A DNA stretch of 64,000 bases from assembly GCA_014649555.1 (NCBI GenBank), contig BMTG01000006.1:310001-374000 (forward strand), given 5' to 3'. The notes under the pieces are model-generated. The model did no database searches. It worked only from the letters and a program-made list of their open reading frames with translations, and was not told the DNA's origin. This document shows positions 1 to 7,031 of the stretch, in pieces. Origin of the DNA: Streptomyces globisporus (lineage in GTDB: Bacteria > Actinomycetota > Actinomycetes > Streptomycetales > Streptomycetaceae). A program made the translations under genes and the position numbers. Positions within the stretch are counted from its first letter, which is position 1. Each line of letters begins with the position of its first letter.

Positions 1-189
1 CAGCAGCGGGTCGACCGGGCCCGGCATCTCCTGGAGTCCACGGACCTGGCGGTGGACGAGATCGCCGGCCGGGTCGGCTTCGCCACCGGAGCCTCGCTGC
101 GCCAGCACCTGCACGCCGCCATCGGCGTCACTCCACTGGCCTACCGGCGTACGTTCCGCGGTGCGGTCCTCGCGGCGGGGCGGCCGTAG
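1..189 (+). CDS. AraC/GlxA-family transcriptional regulator, C-terminal fragment (truncated by window edge)
   Basis: Frame 1 is open from the first base to a TAG at 187-189 and encodes about 62 residues. They read as the second half of an AraC-type DNA-binding domain: a helix RVDRARHLLEST, then the second helix-turn-helix DEIAGRVGFATGASLRQHL, then the family-typical ending GVTPLAYRRTFR. The TPLAYRRTF ending is common in GlxA-like members, which carry an N-terminal DJ-1/PfpI domain; that part lies outside the window, so subfamily and ligand cannot be judged. It is unlikely to be co-transcribed with the next gene, which lies on the opposite strand and converges on it. Confidence 0.8.
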   Translation, partial: QQRVDRARHLLESTDLAVDEIAGRVGFATGASLRQHLHAAIGVTPLAYRRTFRGAVLAAGRP

Positions 190-212
190 GGGTCGGTCGG
201 GCCCCGGCCGGT

Positions 213-851
213 TCAGTCCTCCGGGGCCAGGCGGCCGAGGCGTTCGGCGCGCGCGGGGGTCAGATCGAGGGCGGTGAGGATCGAGGGCGCGGCGATGCTG
301 GGAAGTATGTGCTGCTGCAGCGTGATGTGGCGGCGCTGCAGATCCCGGTAGTTGGTGAGAGTCTGGGATACGGCCTGGGTGCCCGTGAATGCGGCAACGT
401 ACAGGTCCGCCGTCTCGGTGGGGTTGACGTGGGGGAGCAGCTCACCGTTGTGTTTGGCCTGCGCGAGGAGGTGATGGGTGGCTTCCTGCCAGCGGAGGAA
501 AGGGCCGCTGCGGTCGAGGCCCTGCGCCTGCTGGTCCATGGAGAGGCGCACGCCCGCCCGGGCGAGGAGACTGGTCTGCAGGCGGTGGCTGAACAGCATC
601 CCCAGATCGATGAGTTCCTGGAGCTTGAGGGAGTGCTCCGGAACGGTCTGCGGCGGCTCCTGGGCGTCGAGAACACCGAGCGCGAGATCTTCCTTGGACG
701 GAAAATGAAAGTAGAGAGCGCCTTTCGTGACGTCGGCGCTTTTCAGTATTTCCGTGATCGTCGCGGCTTGATATCCGTATTTCTCGAAAGCCTGCGCCGC
801 TGCCATCAGGATTGCCTGGCGGGTGCGGATCGCCCGGTCCTGCTTGGCCAT
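213..851 (-). CDS. scbR: Gamma-butyrolactone receptor, ScbR/ArpA-type TetR repressor
   Basis: A 212-residue TetR-family repressor. The N-terminus MAKQDRAIRTRQAIL and helix-turn-helix TITEILKSADVTKGALYFHF (about residues 31-50) are the signature of the ArpA/ScbR/CprB receptors, which release DNA when a gamma-butyrolactone binds. A Trp at about residue 121 (FLRWQEA) matches the conserved ligand-pocket tryptophan of the family. The ATG at 849-851 is chosen because it starts the conserved N-terminus and is preceded by AAAGGAG; the frame extends upstream but without family similarity. It is divergent from the AfsA-family synthase, with an ARE operator between them, so self-repression and control of the synthase are expected from the family. 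The gene symbol is by homology; the cognate lactone is unknown. Confidence 0.9.
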   Translation of the reverse strand: MAKQDRAIRTRQAILMAAAQAFEKYGYQAATITEILKSADVTKGALYFHFPSKEDLALGVLDAQEPPQTVPEHSLKLQELIDLGMLFSHRLQTSLLARAGVRLSMDQQAQGLDRSGPFLRWQEATHHLLAQAKHNGELLPHVNPTETADLYVAAFTGTQAVSQTLTNYRDLQRRHITLQQHILPSIAAPSILTALDLTPARAERLGRLAPED

Positions 852-929
852 CCTGTCTCCTTTGCTGGGCCGGATGGCCCGGGAAACGGCCGGGACGGTA
901 TGGGGAGGGGCGGCCCTGCCGGGGATAGA

Positions 930-953
930 AAAAAAACCGCTGAGTCTGTATCT
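930..953. promoter_or_regulatory. ARE operator (autoregulatory element) for the gamma-butyrolactone receptor
   Basis: Read on the minus strand, these 24 bases match the published ARE consensus ANAWACNNACYNNWCGGTTTKTTT at every defined position except one (G instead of W at position 14). The CGGTTTTTTT half is intact. The site lies in the 160-bp gap between the divergent receptor and synthase genes, where ScbR/ArpA-type receptors are known to bind. Confidence 0.85.
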
Positions 954-1011
954 TATCAGCGCACGTGCATCGCAGGAACGGCTCGCCATCACATGACCCC
1001 TGGGGGGAGTT

Positions 1012-1953
1012 ATGCCCGAAGCAGCAGCCCTGATCGACTCGGTGCCGGCAATGGATTCGGAGGCCGACATGGTGCATCCCGTGGGGATCGACATGGTGCA
1101 CCGGACCAGGCCGGAGGACGCTTTTCCGCGTAACTGGGTGCGCCTTGCGCACGATCGGTTCTCGGTGGCGGCCGTCCTGCCGCACGATCACCCGTTCTTC
1201 GCCCCGCTCGGCGACCGGCACGACCCGCTGCTGGTCGCCGAAGCGATGCGCCAGGCGGCCATGCTCGCCTTCCACGCCGGCTACGGCGTTCCGCTCGGCT
1301 ACCACTTCCTGATGGCGGACCTCGACTACGTATGCCACCAGGACCACTGGGGCGTCGGCGGAGTTCCCACCGAGATAGACGTCGAGGTGTTCTGCTCCGA
1401 CCTGAAGTGGCGGAGCGGACTGCCCGTGCAGGGGCGCGTGGGCTGGGCGGTGCACCGGGACGGGGAGTTGGCGGCCACGGGGATGGGCGCGACCCGCTTC
1501 ACCAGCCCCAAGGTGTACCGGCGGATGCGCGGCGACGCCCCCGCCGAGGGGATATCGATACCGGAGGCGGCGCCGGTCGCCGCCGCCCATGCCGGCCGGA
1601 GCCGGACCGAGGACGTGGTCCTGTCGGACACCGGCCGCGACGGCGTCTGGGAGCTGCGTGTGGACACCCGGCACCCGACGCTGTTCCAGCGTCCCAACGA
1701 CCATGTCCCGGGCATGCTGCTGCTGGAGGCGGCCCGCCAGGCGGCCTGCCTCGCGGCGGGGCCCGGCGGCATCGTTCCGGCGGAGGCGAGCAGCCGGTTC
1801 CACCGGTACGCCGAGTTCGGCAGCCCGTGCTGGATCAGCGCGGTGATCCTGCCGGAAGAGGCCGAGGACACGGTGACGGTCCAGGTGACAGGCCGTCAGA
1901 ATGACCAGCCGGTGTTCTCCACACTCCTGTCCGGCCCGCGGGCCGACGGCTGA
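1012..1953 (+). CDS. scbA: Gamma-butyrolactone synthase, AfsA/ScbA family
   Basis: A 313-residue protein with two AfsA hot-dog repeats (about residues 25-165 and 195-305). Recognisable motifs are VHRTRPEDAFP near the start, DPLLVAEAMRQAAMLAFH in the first repeat and the parallel MLLLEAARQAACLA in the second. AfsA-family enzymes condense a beta-ketoacyl chain with dihydroxyacetone phosphate, the first committed step of A-factor-type autoregulators. The ATG at 1012 has a strong GGGGGAG ribosome site. The length is typical. The divergent receptor and intervening ARE place it under quorum-type control. An NmrA-like reductase follows 14 nt downstream, probably in the same transcript. Confidence 0.9.
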   Translation: MPEAAALIDSVPAMDSEADMVHPVGIDMVHRTRPEDAFPRNWVRLAHDRFSVAAVLPHDHPFFAPLGDRHDPLLVAEAMRQAAMLAFHAGYGVPLGYHFLMADLDYVCHQDHWGVGGVPTEIDVEVFCSDLKWRSGLPVQGRVGWAVHRDGELAATGMGATRFTSPKVYRRMRGDAPAEGISIPEAAPVAAAHAGRSRTEDVVLSDTGRDGVWELRVDTRHPTLFQRPNDHVPGMLLLEAARQAACLAAGPGGIVPAEASSRFHRYAEFGSPCWISAVILPEEAEDTVTVQVTGRQNDQPVFSTLLSGPRADG

Positions 1954-1967
1954 GAGGTTCCACGCCA

Positions 1968-2816
1968 GTGATTCTCGTGACGGGTGCGACCGGAGCGGTG
2001 GGCCGCGAGGTCGCCGGACTGCTGGCGGCTGCCGGTCCCCTGCGGATTCTCGCCCGCCGTCCGGAGCGTCTGACGGTACGGGGGGACGGGATCGAGGTGG
2101 TCGAGGGGGCGTACGGGGACCGCCCCGCCCTGGACCGGGCTCTGCGGGGGGTCACCTCCGTGTTCCTGGTGACGAACAGTCCCACGGAGCCCGACGACGA
2201 GCGGGTCGCCGGGGCAGCCGCCGCGGCGGGCGTACGCCACCTGGTCAAGCTCTCCATGATGGCCGTGGAGGAGCCGGGCGCCGACGACTTCATCACCCGG
2301 CGGCAGCGGCGGAACGAAGAGGCGATCAGGGAATCGGGGGTTCCGTGGACGTTCGTCCGCCCCAGGACGTTCATGTCCAACACGCTGTCCTGGGCGCCCG
2401 GGATCCGCTCGGCGGGAGTGGTACGCGCCCTGTACGGCGACGCCCCGGTCGCGTGCGTCGACCCCCGTGACGTCGCCGCGGTGGCCGTCGCCGTACTCAC
2501 CGGTGCGGGCCACGAGGGCAGGGCGTACGCCGTCTCGGGCCCGGAGGCGATCACCGCGCGGGAGCAGACGGCTCAGCTCTCCCGGGTGCTGGGACGGCCG
2601 TTGCGCTTCGAGGAACTGGGCCCGGACGCCGCACGCACGGCTCTGCTGGCGAAGTACCCGAGGCCCGTCGCGGAAGCCTTCCTGGAGAGCGCGGAGCGGC
2701 AGCTGGCGGGCGCGAAGGCGGCCGTGGTGCCCACGGTCCAGGAGGTGACGGGACATCCGGCCCGGTCGTACCGCACCTGGGCGGCCGATCACGCGGACGC
2801 GTTCGCGGCCGAATAA
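1968..2816 (+). CDS. NmrA-like NAD(P)H-dependent oxidoreductase, probable partner of the butyrolactone synthase
   Basis: A 282-residue atypical short-chain dehydrogenase. The N-terminus MILVTGATGAVGREVAGLL is a Rossmann dinucleotide site (GxxGxxG), followed by LARRPERL and VFLVTNSP, typical of the NmrA/NAD(P)H-binding group; KLSMMAVEE replaces the classical YxxxK region. The GTG start at 1968 has GAGAGG upstream. It begins 14 nt after the synthase stop, so co-transcription is likely. Butyrolactone pathways need a reductase for the butenolide and another for the 6-keto group. This gene is a good candidate for one of these, but that rests on position only; other NmrA-like proteins act as redox sensors or on unrelated quinones. 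Confidence 0.75.
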   Translation: MILVTGATGAVGREVAGLLAAAGPLRILARRPERLTVRGDGIEVVEGAYGDRPALDRALRGVTSVFLVTNSPTEPDDERVAGAAAAAGVRHLVKLSMMAVEEPGADDFITRRQRRNEEAIRESGVPWTFVRPRTFMSNTLSWAPGIRSAGVVRALYGDAPVACVDPRDVAAVAVAVLTGAGHEGRAYAVSGPEAITAREQTAQLSRVLGRPLRFEELGPDAARTALLAKYPRPVAEAFLESAERQLAGAKAAVVPTVQEVTGHPARSYRTWAADHADAFAAE

Positions 2817-2978
2817 GGTCGCCGCCCGGGATGGGGGAGGCACGTCAACTCCCCGCCGGACCACGGAAAGGTCCGATCGCACACATTCCCCCATCCCGGT
2901 CTGTTTCCACAGCTCGCAGAGCGGATATGGCCGAGAAAAGGGCCCGGGAGCCTCTGGCGCAATCTTCCGTTCCCTGGA

Positions 2979-3002
2979 AATGAAACCGGTAAGTTGGTTT
3001 GA
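2979..3002. promoter_or_regulatory. Second ARE-like operator, immediately upstream of the second receptor gene
   Basis: On the minus strand, 20 of 24 positions agree with the ARE consensus, including the CGGTTT core and the AAAC..AC arm. The visible core on the plus strand is AAACCGGTAAGTTGGTTT. The site ends 7 nt before the ATG at 3010, so a bound receptor would cover the translation start and probably the promoter or its immediate downstream region. Confidence 0.7.
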
Positions 3003-3009
3003 TAACTCC

Positions 3010-3720
3010 ATGACCAAACAGGAGCGCGCCACCCGGACCCGCCAGGCGCTCATCCGCTCCGCCGCCGCCGTCTTCGAACAGCACGGCTATGCCCAGGCGC
3101 GGCTGGCGCTGATCAGCTCCGGCGCGGGTGTCAGCACGGGCGCGCTGCACTTCCACTTCGAGAACAAGGCCGCGGTCGCGGAAGCCGTGATGGCAGAGGC
3201 GTCCCAAGGGCTGCGCGACATGTCCGCCGCGATCCGGCGCAGGACGGACACCGCCCTGCAGGCACTCGTCGACACCTCGCACGCCCTCGTGGAACGGCTG
3301 CGCGGGGACCCGGTGAGCCGGGCCGGATTCCGGCTGAGCTGCGACGGCGGACGGGCCGCCGCCCCCGACCTGCGGATGGAGTGGCACCACCGCGTGCGGG
3401 AACTGCTGGAGGAGGCGGCCGCCGCCGGAACACTCGCCGACGACATCACCCGCGAGGACGCGGCCGCCGCGACCGTCGCGGTGACGGCCGGATTCGAGGT
3501 GCTCGGCCGCCACGACGCCGAGTGGCTGTCCCCGTACCGGCTCACCGGATTCTGGCAGCTGCTGCTGCCCCGGCTCGCCACCCCGGAGACGCTCGTACGC
3601 GTGGACCCGTCCGGCACGGCCACGGTGCCGCCGGCCCGGGGACCCGCGCTCGCGGGACGTGTCGTGGGCGAGGCGGACGTGCCGGCGGGGGCGACAGCGG
3701 TGGCGGCCGAGGCCACCTGA
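3010..3720 (+). CDS. Second ScbR-like (receptor or pseudo-receptor) TetR-family regulator
   Basis: A 236-residue homologue of the first receptor. The start MTKQERATRTRQALIRSAAAVFEQHGY and the DNA-binding helix ISSGAGVSTGALHFHFENK (about residues 35-53) parallel it closely. A Trp is kept at about residue 125 (RMEWHHRV). The C-terminus is longer, ending in an Ala/Gly/Val-rich tail after about residue 205. The ATG at 3010 fits the family start; an in-frame ATG at 2980 would add ten residues unlike the family and would lie inside the operator. No clear ribosome site precedes 3010. Many Streptomyces loci pair a true receptor with a ScbR2-type pseudo-receptor that binds antibiotics instead of lactone; which class this is cannot be decided from sequence alone. 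Confidence 0.85.
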   Translation: MTKQERATRTRQALIRSAAAVFEQHGYAQARLALISSGAGVSTGALHFHFENKAAVAEAVMAEASQGLRDMSAAIRRRTDTALQALVDTSHALVERLRGDPVSRAGFRLSCDGGRAAAPDLRMEWHHRVRELLEEAAAAGTLADDITREDAAAATVAVTAGFEVLGRHDAEWLSPYRLTGFWQLLLPRLATPETLVRVDPSGTATVPPARGPALAGRVVGEADVPAGATAVAAEAT

Positions 3721-3772
3721 CCGCAGGCGGAGGCTGGGGCGCCGGATGGAGCACCCCGGTACCTTCCTCCGC

Positions 3773-4516
3773 ATGGCAGACGAGATCTTCGTGAACCCGC
3801 GACTGGCCGCCGTCTACGATCCGCTCGACCCTGATCACCGCGACCTGGACCCCTACATCCGCCTCGCGGAAGAGCTCGGGGCGCGCCGGGTGCTGGACAT
3901 CGGCTGTGGCACCGGGGTGTTCGCCCTGCTGCTGGCGGAACGCGGGATCGAAGTCGTCGGCGCCGACCCCGCACAGGCGTCGGTCGACGTGGCGCGCGCC
4001 AAGCCCGGCGGCGACCAGGTCCGCTGGATCTGCGGGGACGCGGCCGCTCTTCCCCCGCTCCAGGTGGACCTGGCCACCATGACGGCCAACGTCGCACAGG
4101 AAATCGTCGACCAGGACGACTGGCAGGCGACCCTGCGCGGCGCGTACACGGCCCTACGGCCCGGCGGGCATCTGGTCTTCGAGACACGGGACCCGGCCCG
4201 GCGGGCCTGGGAGGCGTGGAACCGGGAGAGGTCTTACCGCGTCACCGAGATCCCCGGGGCCGGCCCCGTCGAGAATTGGGTCGACGTGACCGAGGTCGCC
4301 GGGCCGCTCGTCTCGTTCCGCTGGACCTATGTGTTCGCGGCCGATGGAGAGGTCCTGACCTCCGACTCCACCCTGCGCTTCCGTCAGCGTCAGGAGGTCG
4401 AAGTGGACCTGGGGACAGCCGGATTCGTGGTACGCGAGGTGCGCGACGCACCCGACCGGCCGGGCCGGGAGTTCGTGTTCATCGCTCGTCGGCCGGACCC
4501 CGCCGAGCACCGCTGA
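3773..4516 (+). CDS. Class I SAM-dependent methyltransferase
   Basis: A 247-residue methyltransferase with SAM-binding motif I VLDIGCGTG at about residues 40-48, an acidic end of strand 2 (VVGADPAQ) and the post-motif LRPGGHLVFETRDPARRAWEAWNRE. The opening MADEIFVNPRLAAVYD is common in actinobacterial small-molecule methyltransferases of unknown substrate. An in-frame ATG at 3746 with GGAGG further upstream is an alternative start and would add nine residues. The 3' end overlaps that of the convergent regulator gene by 38 bp. It follows the second receptor by about 50 bp and could be read from the same transcript, but no functional link to butyrolactone synthesis is visible. Confidence 0.8.
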   Translation: MADEIFVNPRLAAVYDPLDPDHRDLDPYIRLAEELGARRVLDIGCGTGVFALLLAERGIEVVGADPAQASVDVARAKPGGDQVRWICGDAAALPPLQVDLATMTANVAQEIVDQDDWQATLRGAYTALRPGGHLVFETRDPARRAWEAWNRERSYRVTEIPGAGPVENWVDVTEVAGPLVSFRWTYVFAADGEVLTSDSTLRFRQRQEVEVDLGTAGFVVREVRDAPDRPGREFVFIARRPDPAEHR

Positions 4517-5408
4517 TCACGTCCGTCCCGGCAGCGTCGGATCCCCAACTCGCCAGCAGACGCAGGGCCTGGGCCGACTCCGAACCCGGCTCCGCGTGAT
4601 AGGTCACCAAGTGCTGTTCCTCGTCGTCCGGGAGGTTCAGCGTCTCGTACGACAGGGTCAGGTCCCCGGCGAGCGGGTGCCGGACCAGCTTGACGCCGTG
4701 ACCTTTCTCCTTGACGTTGTGCGTGGCCCACAGCCGCCGGAACTCATCGCTCTTGACCGAGAGTTCGCCGACCAGCGCCGACAGCTCCGGATCGTCGGGG
4801 TGACAGCCCGCGTACAACCGCAGATAGCTGACCATGTCCGAGGCCTTGGAGTCCCAGTTGACGAACAGGTCCCGGTAGCCGGGGGAGAGGAACACCAGGC
4901 GCGCCCAGTTCCGCTCGCCCGGCGGCAGCGCGCCCCAGTCGCCGAACACCGCGGCCGCCATCGCATTCCAGGCCAGGATGTCCGAGCGCGCCCCGGTCAC
5001 GTACGCGGGGATCCCGTCCATGTTGTCGAGGAGATACAGCAGCCCGGTCCGCACCCGCTGCACCCGGGCCGGGCGGCGCTTCTTCTTGTGCCGGGCCGGC
5101 CTCGCCAGATGGTTCAGATGCGCGTGCTCGGCGTCGGTGAGCCGCAGCGCACGCGCGATCGCGTCCAGCACCTCGGCCGACACGTTGCGCCCGTTGCCCT
5201 GCTCCAGGCGCGTGTAGTACGCCACGGAGACCCCGGCCAGCTGCGCCAGCTCCTCCCGGCGCAGGCCCGGCACCCGCCGGGCCCGGCCGAACTCCGGCAG
5301 CCCCACGTCCTGCGGCTGGAGCTTGGCCCTCCGGGTGCGCAGGAACTCGCTGAGTTCGGCGCGCCGGTCCAGCGGCTCGGGGGCGGCGGCCTCGGGCTGA
5401 TCGTCCAT
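4479..5408 (-). CDS. XRE-family helix-turn-helix regulator with MmyB-like ligand-binding domain
   Basis: A 309-residue regulator. Residues about 15-95 form an XRE helix-turn-helix (GLRREELAQLAGVSVAYYTRLEQG), and the remainder is the MmyB-like sensor domain with hallmarks such as AWNAMAAAVFGDW, NWARLVFLSP and HPLAGDLTLSYETL. The family is thought to bind fatty-acid-like or other hydrophobic ligands. The start is MDDQPEAA at 5406-5408; an ATG three codons upstream (5415-5417, with AGGA) is equally possible. It is divergent from an alcohol dehydrogenase gene, a very common arrangement for this regulator group, so it probably controls that gene. Confidence 0.85.
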   Translation of the reverse strand: MDDQPEAAAPEPLDRRAELSEFLRTRRAKLQPQDVGLPEFGRARRVPGLRREELAQLAGVSVAYYTRLEQGNGRNVSAEVLDAIARALRLTDAEHAHLNHLARPARHKKKRRPARVQRVRTGLLYLLDNMDGIPAYVTGARSDILAWNAMAAAVFGDWGALPPGERNWARLVFLSPGYRDLFVNWDSKASDMVSYLRLYAGCHPDDPELSALVGELSVKSDEFRRLWATHNVKEKGHGVKLVRHPLAGDLTLSYETLNLPDDEEQHLVTYHAEPGSESAQALRLLASWGSDAAGTDVISGARRGPADER

Positions 5409-5570
5409 ACCCTCCATTATTCCTGGGATTCCCGGTCGTAGGCGCCCGAGCCTGTCCCCGCCAGTAGTAGGACCGCTGGACGTAGGCAAAGCGGTGACCT
5501 GGGTAAACGTGTGCAGGGGCGGCAGGCTGGGTGACGTTCCTACCGCATCACCCAGAGGAGAACCTCCGGC

Positions 5571-6611
5571 ATGACCACCGTTGCCGCCTACGCCGCTCCC
5601 CGTGCCAAGGCCCCGCTGGAGCGCACCACGATCGAGCGTCGTCCGGTGGGCGAGTTCGACATCCTGATCGACATCAAGTTCGCCGGAATCTGCCACTCCG
5701 ACATCCACCAGGCCCGCGACGGCTGGGGCGAGGGCATCTTCCCCATGGTCCCGGGCCACGAGATCGCCGGGATCGTCGCCGAGACCGGTTCCGGGGTCAC
5801 CCGCTTCAAGGTCGGTGACCGCGTCGGCGTCGGCTGCATGGTCGACTCCTGCGGCCGGTGCGACGCCTGTCTCATGGGCCGCGAGCAGCACTGCGCCGAG
5901 GGGAACACCCAGACGTACAACGCGCTCGACCGCAGCGGCGAGCCCACCTACGGCGGCTACTCGACACACCTCGTCGTGACCGAGAAGTTCGCCGTCTCCA
6001 TCCCCGAGGGCATCGCCCTCGACGAGGCCGCCCCGCTCCTGTGCGCGGGCATCACCACGTACTCCCCGCTCAAGCGCTGGGGCGCGGGCCCCGGCAAGAA
6101 GGTCGCCGTCGTCGGCCTAGGCGGCCTCGGCCACATGGCCGTCAAGATCGCGCACGCGCTCGGTGCCGAGGTCACCGTCCTCTCCCAGTCGCTGCGGAAG
6201 AAGGACGACGGGCTCAAGCTGGGCGCCGACCACTACTATGCGACCAGCGACCCCAAGACCTTCGAGGAGCTGGCCGGTACCTTCGACGTCATCCTCTCCA
6301 CGGTCTCGGCCCCGCTGGACTTCGGCGCCTACCTCGGCCTGCTGCGCACCGAGGGCACCCTGGTCAACGTGGGCGCCCCCGAGGAGCCGATCTCGCTGAA
6401 CCTCTTCTCCCTGATCCTGGGCAACCGGTCGATCGCGGGTTCGGCGATCGGCGGGATCAAGGAGACCCAGGAGATGCTGGACTTCTGCGCCGTGCACGGG
6501 CTCGGCGCCGAGATCGAGGTGATCGAGGCGAGCCAGGTCAACGAGGCGTACGAGCGGGTTCTCGCGAGTGACGTCCGCTACCGCTTCGTGATCGACACCG
6601 CCACCATCTGA
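5571..6611 (+). CDS. Zinc-dependent alcohol dehydrogenase, cinnamyl-alcohol-dehydrogenase-like MDR family, NADP type
   Basis: A 346-residue medium-chain dehydrogenase. Catalytic zinc ligands are visible as Cys 41 (GICHSD) and His 63 with Glu 64 (PGHE). The structural zinc site is the four-cysteine motif [15 protein letters not shown] at about residues 94-108. The nucleotide site is [12 protein letters not shown], and [11 protein letters not shown] after strand 2 suggests NADP(H) preference, as in YahK/CAD-type enzymes that reduce a broad range of aldehydes. The start has AGAGGAGA upstream. It is divergent from the XRE/MmyB regulator and followed by a very strong terminator, so it forms a single-gene unit. 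Confidence 0.93.
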   Translation: MTTVAAYAAPRAKAPLERTTIERRPVGEFDILIDIKFAGICHSDIHQARDGWGEGIFPMVPGHEIAGIVAETGSGVTRFKVGDRVGVGCMVDSCGRCDACLMGREQHCAEGNTQTYNALDRSGEPTYGGYSTHLVVTEKFAVSIPEGIALDEAAPLLCAGITTYSPLKRWGAGPGKKVAVVGLGGLGHMAVKIAHALGAEVTVLSQSLRKKDDGLKLGADHYYATSDPKTFEELAGTFDVILSTVSAPLDFGAYLGLLRTEGTLVNVGAPEEPISLNLFSLILGNRSIAGSAIGGIKETQEMLDFCAVHGLGAEIEVIEASQVNEAYERVLASDVRYRFVIDTATI

Positions 6612-6626
6612 CCCGCGCTGACCCTG

Positions 6627-6681
6627 CGCCGAAGGCGTCCGCCCCGAGCACCTCACGTGCTCGGGGCGGACGCCTTCGGCG
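6627..6681 (+). terminator. Strong intrinsic terminator, 25-bp perfect stem
   Basis: Bases 6627-6651 and 6657-6681 are perfect inverted repeats around the loop CTCAC; the core is GTCCGCCCCGAGCAC / GTGCTCGGGGCGGAC. There is no U tract, as usual in Streptomyces. It lies 16 nt after the dehydrogenase stop and can stop transcription in either direction. Confidence 0.85.
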
Positions 6682-6785
6682 GTCCTCCCTCGTCGCGCGC
6701 GGGGGGCCCGGCCCGGCTGACAATGGCGGAAGACGGCCGGGCGGACCGCGCCGGAGGGATCGGCCCCGGGAGAGGAGCGTGCCGG

Positions 6786-7031
6786 ATGAGCGCACAGCGG
6801 CTTCTCTCGGGCGGGACCTCGCGGGACGCACAGCGGCTTCTCTCGGGCGGGACCTCGCGGGGCGACGCACAGCGGCTTCCCCCGGACGGGACCTGGCGGG
6901 ACACACCACGGCTTCCTTCCGGCGCGGCCCGGCGGAGCGCCCAGCGGTTCTCCGGGGGCGAGGTCCCGCCGAACTCTTCGCGTCCCGCCGCCCTCCGCCC
7001 CCGGCCGCCCGACCCGGGGGCGGCAAGGTGA
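6786..7031 (+). CDS. Small 81-residue tandem-repeat ORF, apparently translationally coupled to the FUSC gene
   Basis: ATG 6786 has GAGGAG 8-9 nt upstream and opens an 81-codon frame. The product starts MSAQRLLSGGTSRD and consists of five 12-13-residue units at 6792-6827, 6828-6866, 6867-6902, 6903-6938 and 6939-6974: AQRLLSGGTSRD twice (once with an extra Gly), then AQRLPPDGTWRD, TPRLPSGAARRS and AQRFSGGEVPPN. A Pro/Arg-rich tail follows. Its TGA (7029-7031) overlaps the probable GTG start of the membrane protein as GTGA. Third positions are about 85 percent G or C, better than the overlapping frame that would extend the FUSC protein upstream. No function can be assigned. An alternative is that the repeats belong to a longer FUSC N-terminus started at GTG 6779. 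Confidence 0.5.
   Translation: MSAQRLLSGGTSRDAQRLLSGGTSRGDAQRLPPDGTWRDTPRLPSGAARRSAQRFSGGEVPPNSSRPAALRPRPPDPGAAR
6792..6974 (+). repeat. Five degenerate tandem repeats of 36-39 bp
   Basis: The first two units are almost identical (GCACAGCGGCTTCTCTCGGG and so on); units 3-5 diverge progressively but keep the CGGCTT or CGGTTC core and the 12-codon period. All unit lengths are multiples of three, so both candidate reading frames are preserved through the array. Confidence 0.85.

Noticed and set aside
6792-6974. CRISPR-like array
   Set aside because: The repeats are contiguous, without spacers, and degenerate with a codon period.
6779-7027. An 83-residue N-terminal extension of the FUSC protein from GTG 6779
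   Set aside because: The ribosome site is only 1 nt from this GTG, codon bias is worse than in the overlapping small ORF, and FUSC proteins normally begin near the first membrane helix. Kept as an alternative, not as the main call.
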